A stretch of DNA of 16,713 nt from Larix sibirica. Taxonomy: Eukaryota; Streptophyta; Pinopsida; Pinales; Pinaceae. Shown here piece after piece: positions 8,868 to 16,713 of the stretch. The stretch's first letter is position 1, and each line of letters begins with the position of its first letter. A program made the position numbers and the translations under genes. The notes beneath the pieces were generated by a model. It saw nothing but the letters and a program-made list of their open reading frames with translations. It searched no databases and was not told the origin of the DNA. The DNA is taken from contig NWUY0300007990.1 in NCBI GenBank assembly GCA_004151065.3, positions 28,108 to 44,820 on the forward strand, given 5' to 3'.

Positions 8868-11800
8868 CTGCATTCAAGTTTGCACCATTAGAAGATCATC
8901 TATGTGCACTATGTGAGGAAGCATATTGATTGTAGATACAAAACAAATAACAGAGAAAAATCCGAATAAAATGCGATTTCAGAAGGTTTTGCATCTTTGT
9001 GACTTTACCTTGACATTATCAAAGAGTTCAAACAATGGAACAGCAAGAATTTTCAAGTTCTTGGGTACTTCGAAGCATTGGTTTTCAGATAAATGAACAA
9101 AAAACATTTTTTTGCATTCCTGCAAGAAAAGATATATTATTCAGCAGAAAGTTCTTTCTTGAGGTTACAACTGAGCTGGTTAACAATACTCTTTGTACCT
9201 TTGGTTTATTGATATGTGGTGGACAATATGGATACATCAAGGTCTCAAAATTAGGCCTCCACCACACTCCAACACACTCTCCAATCTGCAAAAAGAAGCC
9301 AATGCCTAGCAGTTGAGTAGGTCCTGCTATCCAAAGATGAAAGAACCTATCTTTTTTAAAGAAACACACTGAACAGCAAGCATCGCTGTAACATAGTACA
9401 TGTGAGAAGTTTCGAATTTTAGAAATAGCACAGATCCATCTTATCCCTGTATATATTAATAAAATTATCTTATCTTATTTGATACCATGTTATAGATTTC
9501 ACAGCACAGTAGCATGAGACAAGGCACACCATGTAGAGGAAAATCTCGCTATAATGATTTCTTGTTGTCAAGTAACATGAATTTTTAAATTTGTCGGACA
9601 TAGGGAGAAATCTTCAGCCCAAAATACATATAACCCAAAATTGTTGACTTGTCTTAAAATAACGTTTTTATCCTTTGCTTTTCTCACACACTTCTAAGTT
9701 CTAATTTTAAAACTAGTGCCTGTTTTTATCAAAACAATGCATCTATCTAATGGGAATTGACATATACTAGAGAAAAAAAATTCTTTGCAGAGTAAAACTT
9801 CTATAAGTTGTTTTTTTTATTTGGAAATGATGCTCACAGTAGTCCTTCAGCTAAATGGTTATGCTACGAGGAGCTTGTCTATACCATCAAAATCACTGAG
9901 GACTTGCACTTGGCCTCATCTGCACCCACTTGGGGGATTTGAACCCAGGTCTCAGCATTAATACAAGTTCAATGATCTTATCACTTGCCGCTAGAGTATA
10001 AGTTACTTGCTATGGTTTCTCCATTTTAAACACAAATCCAATAATTAATGAGGAATCAGGAAAGGCTTTGTAATTTGCTGGTATTGGTCTGCAATTTATC
10101 TCCATCGATTTGATCTATTTGGACTCCAAATGGGCCCTTCCATGTGGCTATGTATGTGATTAATTATTTTGATTTTCTTCCATAATATCCTTTGGCAATT
10201 ATTTTCAAATCATACATGGCAATGGATTTGATCCCAATGTGGACTTTAATTACGATTATATCTAACAAAGTAAGCTTACAAAAAGCATCCATGTATTATA
10301 CCAATCTCAGAGAATCACAGGCTTCAGCAAATAAAATGAATCACAATGTCTATCATGATCAAATGAAATTTCTCCCTATCCTTACTGTTAAGGCCAAAGG
10401 CATACATATCAGAACAAACCTGATGAAAATCTGTGGTGTTTTAAGAGAAGACGATTGGAGTGTGGACATTCGGCAACAAGGAACAGAGCATGTATGATCA
10501 TACCTGCCAGTCTGGTTGGGCTGAGCTTGAACTGGAAATGAGTTTACTAGTGAGTTTGCGCTTCAATCCTTCAATCTCTGAGTAATCAAACAGCAATGAT
10601 TAGCTAAAATATTAAGATAGAAGCCCAAATATAGCTTTAAGATTGTGTAAATTAATTGCTTGACATCTCAAAATTGAACTTTTGGTAACGTTTTTTATTT
10701 TTAAAGACAAACCATTTTCGCCAGGCCTTAAGCGCCCACCAGGCAGCCTGATAATCTTATTTCCTTTTTGAAGTAGCAGCAAATGTGGGTGACCATACTC
10801 ATGTACCTGCAACATAGAGCAAGCATCAAATATACAATCAATAAATATATTAAGTTGCTTGAAACTGTAAAGCTTGCAGAGATCCTACCAGCTCTACTTG
10901 AGGGGGGATCTAACTTCAAAATAAGGCTCTAGTTTGTTTGTGGACTGCAATTTGAGAACAGGTGCTGGCTTAGGGATCTGAATTTTTATCATCAAAAGAA
11001 TATTTAGCACTATGAAGAATAACCTGAGTGAATTAGCAATTAGCATAGAATTGGATACATCAGAGTTCTTACAATAAAATGATAAAAACTCACTATCCTG
11101 TCTAGGTTTTGTTGGTCTTTCAGAAGACAAAACCCTTGCATGAACAATTTCGGGCCATGCAAGAGAATTCTAGGATTCTAAAGATCTTGGGCCATTTTCA
11201 TTTCCTAAATAGATAAAATTTACGAAATTAGTTTATTCGTTTACTAAGCACAATACTTTTTTTCCAGGTAACATATCTTGGGGGAAACTGCCCAGGCACT
11301 TCCCCTCATTCTGAGGATGGTACCCAGGGTAGACCTTAGATTCTTCAGGGAACAAGGCCAGGTTAACAACCTAGATCATATATAGCTAATCAACAATCGG
11401 CTCACTAAAAGCAAACATGTCACAAAGTGAGATTTGAACCTGGATGGGGAGGGTAACAATTTTTCCTCGCAACCACTTGAGCTACACTCAATTGACTTAC
11501 CAAGCAAAATATATATTTATTGTCACTGCCATTTCCACTATGAGATATTTTGGTAAAATTAATCTATGGTTTACTGGGCACATACTAGAGAAGCATTTCA
11601 AACCAAAGATCAACAAGAAAAAAATTGCAAACTTTCTTATGTAAATGTCCACAAATGGTTCAGAAAACTGTACTCGACAACCAAGGATGGTGATTAAAAG
11701 TTTCTAGGAGAAGAGTGCCCAATTATCAAATCCCATCATTTGTTGTTCATTTCATTGCATTCTATATGTGTATATGTACTATCCTGAAAGACTCAAACTC

Positions 11801-11880
11801 GAGAACATAATGATGGATAAAAACAATTACTAACCAGAAGTATCCCTTCCACATATGTCCGCATACCCTCTCTCATGAAA
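8802..11880 (-). CDS. CFIM25: CFIm25 (NUDT21/CPSF5-like) pre-mRNA cleavage factor Im 25-kDa subunit, last six exons
   Basis: Nuclear RNA-binding subunit of cleavage factor Im, which recognises UGUA in pre-mRNA and guides poly(A) site choice. Seen on the minus strand: exons 11835-11880, 10713-10806, 10504-10577, 9199-9285, 9009-9119 and 8802-8867 (46, 94, 74, 87, 111, 66 nt) join in frame, each bounded by CAG acceptors and GT donors, giving 158 full codons and a TAA stop. Motifs in order: REGMRT at the start, HPHLLLLQ, LPGGRLRPGEN, EIEGLKRKL, WWRPNFETLMYPYCPPH, VPKN, VPLFELFDNV and PQQLSRFSF at the end. Known family length is about 200 residues, so some 40 N-terminal residues are missing and no exon for them was found in the window. 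The Nudix box runs G-x5-E-x7-R but has Ser and Lys where hydrolases carry the two catalytic Glu, which fits an RNA binder. Motifs look closer to Arabidopsis CFIS2 than CFIS1 (from memory). No disabling change was seen, so it is probably functional if the 5' exon exists; a 5'-truncated copy is the alternative. Confidence 0.95.
9009..9119 (-). CDS. CFIM25: CFIm25 exon e
   Basis: Thirty-seven codons: ECKKMFFVHLSENQCFEVPK, then NLKILAVPLFELFDNVK. This matches the family segment after KPKE, ending in the LFELYDN motif. The acceptor is TTCTTGCAG|GAATGC and the donor AAG|GTAAAG. It is phase 0 at both ends, and the next intron is 141 nt. Confidence 0.96.
9199..9285 (-). CDS. CFIM25: CFIm25 exon d (WWRPNFE segment)
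   Basis: Exactly 29 codons, IGECVGVWWRPNFET through MYPYCPPHINKPK, the most conserved stretch of the family. The acceptor TTTTTGCAG|ATTGG and donor AAG|GTACAA are both good matches to plant consensus. It sits in phase 0 at both ends and is followed by a very short 79-nt intron. Confidence 0.97.
9810..9996 (-). mobile_element. tRNA-derived SINE inside a CFIm25 intron, with target-site duplication
   Basis: On the minus strand the element begins CTCTAGCGGCAAGTG. It has an A-box-like TAGCGGCAAGTG (plus 9982-9993) and a B box GGTTCAAATCC (plus 9935-9945), 36 nt apart, and ends in an A-rich tail (T-run at plus 9811-9818). It is flanked by a perfect 8-bp direct repeat, TATAAGTT, at 9802-9809 and 9997-10004. 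These are the hallmarks of LINE-mobilised SINE insertion. It lies in the 1,218-nt intron between exons c and d, in the gene's sense. Length is about 187 bp. Confidence 0.8.
10504..10577 (-). CDS. CFIM25: CFIm25 exon c (Nudix helix and linker)
   Basis: Starts with two bases completing the Glu codon split after exon b, then 24 codons: IEGLKRKLTSKL followed by a Ser-rich linker and QPDWQ. The acceptor is TTACTCAG|AGATTG and the donor CAG|GTATGA. This segment corresponds to the Nudix helix, where a hydrolase would have REUxEE. Here it reads R-K-L-T-S-K, so the metal-binding Glu pair is absent. The following 1,218-nt intron holds a SINE with clear target-site duplications. Confidence 0.94.
10713..10806 (-). 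CDS. CFIM25: CFIm25 exon b (core of the pseudo-Nudix fold)
   Basis: Thirty-one codons plus one base, from VHEYGHPH through LLLLQKGNKIIRLPGG to RLRPGEN. The acceptor is TTGCAG|GTACAT and the donor ATG|GTTTGT. This exon carries the first half of the Nudix box (Gly-x5-Glu). Known CFIm25 proteins usually have at least one aromatic residue just before KLPGG, but here both positions are Ile. The next intron is only 135 nt. Confidence 0.95.
11256..11501 (-). mobile_element. tRNA-derived SINE inside a CFIm25 intron
   Basis: Minus strand: A box TAGCTCAAGTGG (plus 11473-11484), a perfect match to the tRNA-like consensus, and B box GGTTCAAATCT (plus 11430-11440). The tail is a run of seven A (plus 11257-11263). 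Flanks AAGCACAATA (11246-11255) and AAGCAAAATA (11502-11511) form a 10-bp target-site duplication with one mismatch. The head shares GTCAATTG, both boxes and a GCAAACATG block with the SINE at 7371-7692, so both belong to one family, while the 3' parts differ. It lies in the intron between exons a and b, in gene sense. Confidence 0.8.
11835..11880 (-). CDS. CFIM25: CFIm25 exon a (first visible exon)
   Basis: Forty-six bases encode FMREGMRTYVEGILL, matching the family's conserved segment just before the first core beta strand. The acceptor is a pyrimidine-rich tract ending TTCTTTCAG. The first base, T, is the third base of a codon begun in an exon outside what I could find; in Arabidopsis an Asn sits here, so the upstream exon should end in AA. 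The donor reads CTG|GTTAGT. Reading through the donor would duplicate a Val, and splicing here removes it, which supports the choice. The following intron is 1,028 nt and holds a SINE. Confidence 0.92.
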
Positions 11881-12344
11881 CTGAAAGAACAAAGTAAATA
11901 CAAAATTTGTGAGTGGTCAATGCTACGATGAAGTGCAATGAACCAGAACTGAACTAAAAAATGTGTGCTACTTTTTCTTTTTTTGTTTGTATTTATGCAC
12001 TTGTTGCTGACTTTTCTGCATGTAAGCACCTGTTGCAATTTTTTGGTATTTATACATTTGTTTCCAAAACGAAAATTGGTTATCCGAAAAAGGGTGTGAT
12101 CATAGTTCATATTTCAATTGTAGATGTCATAAATCTCTATTATACAATGCCATTGCAATCTACACTCTAACCATTAAACATGTAGAGCCAACTGATTGTA
12201 GACAAACTAGTGGTACCAAAATGAATTTTAAGTCAGTAATCCTGGAAGATTACAATTTAAAGCAGGACAAACCTTAATAGAAAAACAAAAGGAAAAGAAC
12301 AATAACTACAAAGTAATGACCTCCTCATTCTTAAAAAAGACTAT

Positions 12345-12685
12345 ATGGTCAATGGGATCTTGGTTCAAATGGTAAAGTGGGTTGTTTTATTCTTGCCACC
12401 AAGGTTCAAATCCCCAGAGACATTTTCTCCCCTTGTGGGCAATCTTGCCCATACAGGTGAGCCATCTCGCCTATGTAAGCAAGGTTATGGTTGCAGATTC
12501 AGCAGGTGCAAGTCCCGGTCGAAATTCACAGAACTGATACACCCAATCATGGTGTCTCAACCGAATTTCTTTCTAGAATGGAGAATGTTGGATATCCCTG
12601 GTCTCAGCTGGCTATAGTTCATTGTAATATTCCCAAAATGGGAAAGGTATGCTTGCCGTGGTTGTAAAATGTAAGCATCATTAAA
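12345..12685 (+). mobile_element. Probable tRNA-derived SINE, plus strand
   Basis: A box TGGTTCAAATGG (12361-12372) and B box GGTTCAAATCC (12403-12413), 30 nt apart, near the 5' end of a moderately GC-richer segment in AT-rich DNA. The sequence after the boxes (CCCCTTGTGGGCAATC and onward) does not resemble the other SINEs here, so it is a different family. The 3' end is uncertain. I place it before the (AC)n run at 12686, which may have grown from the SINE tail. No clear target-site duplication was seen. It lies antisense to the CFIm25 gene, upstream of its first visible exon. Confidence 0.65.
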
Positions 12686-12707
12686 ACACACACACACACA
12701 CACACAC
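12686..12707. repeat. (AC)11 microsatellite
   Basis: Eleven uninterrupted AC dinucleotides directly after TTAAA, at the likely 3' end of the SINE at 12345. Likely polymorphic in length. Confidence 0.95.
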
Positions 12708-13472
12708 TTCATAAACTATCATTTCAAGGACGCATAGTCAACAGGGAAGAATGTAATGATAGGTAACAGGCTATTCCAAAATAAAAGCGAAAAATAAGTA
12801 TTATATCAAGTTCCACATCCTATTAAAATTATTCCATTATTTCCCTGGAAAGAGAATTATGGAATTTGATAAACTTTAGAGGAAGCAAAGATATATAAAA
12901 AAAAATTAGAGTACAGTGGATGATCAAGAGAGAGATGGATAAAAATATTGTAGACAACAAAGGGGAAATTCAGATCAAGCAGGTTGTGTTCTAGTAACTT
13001 GACTGAGATTTCAAGACAGAGATCCATGTTCACCCCCCCCTGAGAACATGTCATCGTGTTAATGCAAACAATTATGTGCTAACTGGTGATATCTCATTGT
13101 TAACTGAGCCTTGGAAGTTTGTTCTAGGCAGCATATCTCAGCAGACAAAGTGTAATGAACATAAGTTACATTACATTAATTATATTAATTATCTTAGATG
13201 AAAGCAACATTCACTAAATCAGAAAGAGTTATAAATAACAAGGGTAGAGCAAAACATAAAACATGTATTCATAAAGAAACAAATGCTATTAGATTCTAGT
13301 CAAACAGAACAAAATATTCCATCACATCAATGCCTCGATAAAACACAATATGATAGGGAGAAAATTGAAATTACAGAGACCGCAAGGAGCCACTGCATGC
13401 AAATTTGGGACAATGAAGAAAATCAATAAACTGGAGGTAACAAAATTCTTTCCAAGAGGGATAACCATTCCT
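12708..13472. other. Non-coding stretch upstream of CFIm25 exon a
   Basis: Searched by eye on the minus strand for the missing CFIm25 N-terminus (YPLSNYxFG and RLARMKVN-like motifs); none was found. It holds a C8 run at 13033-13040 and AT-rich DNA. Confidence 0.55.
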
Positions 13473-14467
13473 GTCACTTGAGACTTCCCTCCATTATGTG
13501 TTTGAATTCATTCTCACTTCCTATTATCATTCTCCTTTGTGTCCCAACTGAGAGAGGTTAGTTTCATAGTATGGCATACATGAATCGTGGATTGACATGC
13601 TAGGTTTCATCAAGAGACTCAGTGACATCACTGAAGGCTTGATCTCTTTGCAAGGGAAGAAAACAAGAGGCTATTCCTCTTGTTATCACAGATTCTGTAG
13701 GGGTGGGATTACTCCTCATTTTTGCCAGAGCATACCAGAATTTGTTCAGTCCTTTACAGTGGGCTTCATAGATATATCATGTGAGATGGATTGAGAGCAT
13801 TCTAGGAGCACGGTTGGATCAGTTCTTGTGGGCCTAGCCTTGGAGCAGGGCCCTAGGTTATTTACTGAGCTTCTTCTGTGATTCCCTGCCATACATCTTG
13901 GAACCATTGTACAGTGGACTGCTCCACTATTGGACATTGAGTTTGGATCCTAGCCCGTTCACTTGATAGTCCAATCAAGTACAACTTAGTCACTTGAGAC
14001 TTCCCTCCATTATGTGTTTGAATTCATTCTCACTTCCTATTATCATTCTCCTTTGTGTCCCAACTGAGAGAGGTTAGTTTCATAGTATGGCATACATGAA
14101 TCGTGGATTGACATGCTAGGTTTCACCAAGAGACTCAGTGACATCATTGAAGGCTTGATCTCTTTGCAAGGAAAGAAAACTATTCCTCTTGTTATCACAG
14201 ATTCTGTAGGGGTGGGATTACTCCTCATTTTTGCCAGAGCATACCAGATTTTGTCCAGTCCTTTACAGCGGGCTTCATAGATATATCATGTGAGATTGAT
14301 GGATTGAGAGCATTCTAGGATCACAGTTGGATCAGTTCTTGTGGGCTGAGCCTTGGAGCAGGGCCCCAGGTTATTTACTGAGCTTCTTCTGTGATTCCCT
14401 GCCATACATGTTGGAACCTTTGTACAGTGGACTGCTCCACTATTGGACATTGAGTTTGGATCCTAGC
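13473..14467 (+). repeat. Direct duplication, two ~480-bp copies separated by 33 bp
   Basis: Copies at 13473-13955 and 13989-14467 begin GTCACTTGAGACTTCCC and end GGATCCTAGCC. They are nearly identical, with scattered substitutions, a 7-bp block (AAGAGGC) only in copy one and a 4-bp block only in copy two. The 33-bp spacer and downstream sequence are unrelated to the unit. I do not recognise the unit. Its longest frames are short and broken differently in each copy, so coding is unlikely. If CFIm25 is complete, it sits in a long 5' intron. Confidence 0.93.
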
Positions 14468-15994
14468 CTGCAGTGTTTCACGTATGTGCCTATGATGTTG
14501 TTCTACAGTTTTAGTTGTGTGTCAGATGTGGTGCCTAGAGGACATTTTATGGATGATTATGTTTGGTATTGATAAATTCTAGGATTTATCTTATGACTTG
14601 TGATTATTTGATAAGTATGATGAGTACGACAGTTGCATAGCATTACATCTAGTGTTAGTTTGTGTGTTATATACATGTTGTTCTTTGGCAGGTCTCCAAA
14701 GTATTGCATTGATCATCACCTGACCCCTTGGTTCCGCATAATTTACATATCCCTATTCCACCCATCCACCTTGCTGATGGAAATCCCATTGGTTCGGATA
14801 CGGCTAAGTAACTCAAGGACATTCCCCCTATGTGACCTCTTTGTTAGGATGGCCTCCATGTGTTTCCCTGGTGTCTCGGCTCTAATGTGTGCGACAAAAC
14901 TCTTCTAGGAGAGTTGGTTTTTCCAAAGCCTTAGCAATTCTGGTCGAAGAGAACTACCAATGTTGTAGTTTGAGCCTAGGACTACCTCCTTTCAACCCCA
15001 AGTGTGCTTCTCGGAGAGAACTACCGATGTTGGGCCATGAGCTAAGGTTGGCTAGTTGCTAGATGGGTGTGGTCTCTAGGTCTTGAAGCATGATAGGCTT
15101 TTTCCCCCTCTTTAGTGCCTAAAAAGGGCACATATAGCAGCTCCTAGAACCAGCCACATTGTACCTGTATGAACAAAGAAATGAAGACCAAAGTCAAAAA
15201 TGAAGAATCAAGCAAATACAAAGAAAGAAGCAAGTCCAATCTTGCATGGACCAATATGCAAAATAAAAGGCCAAGGTCTTATAAAGACAGAGAAAGTGAA
15301 TAAAGAAAATCAAAGAAAGTACAAGAAGGTCCAAGATATCAAATGAAGACAAGTCCAAGAAGGAGCTTGAAGTCAAAGTCAAAGAGAAAGGGGGTTGAAT
15401 CCTAGTGTCAAGGCCTAGCAAGCACCATCCAATCTAGCACATCATGCATTTGTGAGACGCTCTTTCCCTAATGTTTTCCAAACTAGTAAATGTCACTGAT
15501 AGTTCCCATCTCCCTTATCTCCAAGGATAACTCAAGCCTTCCATTGGTCAACAACCCACTTGACTAGCCTATTGACTATTTGACCATTCACTCCACTTAA
15601 TGAGGAAAGGTTGATCTATGCAATACTTTGTGATGGTTTTGTTAGAGAATAATATGTATATAACTCATTTACTTTTACTCTATGTTCTCTTATGGTCTCG
15701 TGCTACGAGGACATGTTATGCAATGAGTCACATGGTGATCACAGGTTACAGGATGGGACCTCACGCTTAGTTGTTCACCAATACTTCACATGATTAAGTG
15801 TTTTCAACGCTGTACAGGCTTGATATATGGTCCCTACATCATTTTACATTTTGGTCAAATTTTCAACAACTTTGACATTTTGACTTGGTCAAACTGGAAT
15901 TTGACCCACAATATTTTAAAAACCGTGCAAATTGAAACTAGAACCGGCTGATTTTCCCAGCCAAACCCAACCCGGCACAAAAATCAGACTGGGC
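14468..15994. other. Non-coding, probably repeat-derived stretch
   Basis: No intact gene. The segment 14950-15060 has two diverged copies of an AGAGAACTACC(A/G)ATGTTG block (about 14949-14966 and 15017-15034). From about 15175 to 15396 the plus strand is strongly purine-rich, with repeated AAGTC and CAAGAAGG words. These features suggest decayed retroelement sequence, but no LTR ends, primer-binding site or pol motifs were seen. Confidence 0.45.
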
Positions 15995-16057
15995 ACCGAT
16001 TCGGTAATGAACCAAGTGGCCCGGAGACAGAATCGGTCGGTTCGTTACCGAACCGGT
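15995..16057. repeat. Inverted repeat, GGTTCGGT-type
   Basis: Arms 15995-16013 and 16039-16057 (19 nt, two mismatches) enclose 25 nt. The right arm itself contains GGTTCG-TTAC-CGAACC, a smaller hairpin. The surroundings (15935-16100) are rich in AACCGG and CGGTTC words and more GC-rich than the flanks, as in some plant repeat families, but I cannot name one. Confidence 0.7.
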
Positions 16058-16713
16058 CCAGACTAGCCAAGTCCGTCGAAAATCAGTCGGTTCAACCTAT
16101 AGTCATCCTCTGCGGGCTCACATAGGTGGATTTAAGACGGGAAGGAAGCTTGCTATGTAGGATGAATAGATGATTCGAGGTGCACATTAGTAGGATGGCT
16201 AAACATGGTATGCAATTGCACACAAGGAACGGCTAGGTGAGATATGTATATACTATACAATTATACTTGGTATAGCTAGGTGAGATATCTACACTAATGA
16301 ACAATGTGCATAAAGCTATTTAATGGTGTAATGTTAACCTTCCTCCCCCAAAGCAAGTGATGTGACGTCTAGTGAAGCCCGCCTGGTTTGTGTTCTGTTG
16401 AATAAGTAGGTCGAATTATGTTTTGTGGAAAAGATGCATGAGACAAGTCCAGTTATGTACTCTACCCATTGAGCAAAATCAGCATAAAACCATTTTCTTT
16501 TCAAAAAGATGCTTAAAACAGGTTTGGTTATGTCTTGTGGAAAAGATGACTTGAGGTGGGATACTTTGGATGCAGATCCACTAGAAGTAGGTGATGCAAG
16601 TGCAGATCCAAACATTGCAAGTAATGGTAGTGGCATTAAAATTTTAAATATATTTTTTCATTAAAATTGTAATTTTTTTTGTATTTTTTAATAGTCTGAG
16701 TCATTGAAATCAA
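16058..16713. other. Non-coding right end of the window
   Basis: A GGCTAGGTGAGATAT-type word is repeated at 16231 and 16274, and a TTATGT(C/T)TTGTGGAAAAGATG-type block is repeated near 16417-16437 and 16527-16548. No CFIm25 exon, RNA gene or intact element was recognised. Confidence 0.5.

Noticed and set aside
9085-9369. A single long minus-strand ORF containing WWRPNFE
   Set aside because: Only 9199-9285 is coding. The rest is intron read-through on both sides of good splice sites.
12170-12210. Minus-strand HFGTTS as the missing CFIm25 N-terminal exon
   Set aside because: Only the FGT triplet matches; the flanking residues and the required donor phase do not.
13473-14572. ORFs in the 480-bp duplication as genes
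   Set aside because: Frames are short, broken differently in the two copies, and not recognisable; the 7-bp indel would shift any shared frame.
16520-16640. Plus-strand stretch resembling an acidic transposase tail (WDTLDADPLE)
   Set aside because: Too short and no supporting catalytic or zinc-finger motifs in the window.
1-16713. CRISPR arrays, bacterial operons, tRNA or rRNA genes
   Set aside because: None seen. The spliced gene, SINEs and LINE place the window in a plant nuclear genome, and the tRNA-like boxes belong to SINEs rather than complete tRNAs.

Overview
This window looks like nuclear DNA from a seed plant with a repeat-rich genome. The evidence is a single intron-split gene whose product matches plant CFIm25, tRNA-derived SINEs with plant-type A and B boxes, a decayed plant-type LINE (DUF4283-like region, CCHC knuckle, AP-endonuclease start), and long AT-rich non-coding DNA full of decayed local duplications. 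I cannot name the species, nor decide between gymnosperm and angiosperm. Two bases are ambiguous (N at 482 and 5676).

Layout. 1-2900: mostly non-coding, with a possible small exon-like ORF near 599-851 and a degenerate tandem repeat at 2467-2895. 3284-5675: a plus-strand LINE fragment with a broken ORF1 and the start of ORF2. It stops at an N, so reverse transcriptase is missing. 5676-8430: AT-rich DNA with several local duplications and one minus-strand SINE whose tail is tandemly duplicated. 8430-11880: the main gene, on the minus strand. Six exons with consensus splice sites encode the last ~158 residues and stop codon of the 25-kDa subunit of cleavage factor Im (CFIm25, also NUDT21/CPSF5; Arabidopsis CFIS1/CFIS2), followed by a 3' UTR. 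11881-16713: if the gene is complete, this is one intron of at least 4.8 kb or DNA upstream of the gene. It holds a SINE, an (AC)11 run, a ~480-bp direct duplication, a purine-rich tract and a GGTTCGG-type inverted repeat. I found no N-terminal exon here.

The gene. CFIm25 binds UGUA in pre-mRNA upstream of the poly(A) site and, as a dimer with CFIm68/59-type partners, helps select the site. The six exons join in frame with no stop or shift. The Nudix box lacks the catalytic glutamates, as in other CFIm25 proteins. Two SINEs lie in introns, a third lies just upstream of the first visible exon and a fourth lies 3' of the gene. The putative 3' UTR has eight UGUA tetramers, four within 37 bases beside plant-like poly(A) signals, which suggests (inference only) that the gene could regulate its own 3' end.

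I see no sign of an unknown multi-gene system. The most useful results are the reconstruction of this split gene, its unusual RNA-pocket residues, the UGUA cluster, and the SINE and duplication history around it.
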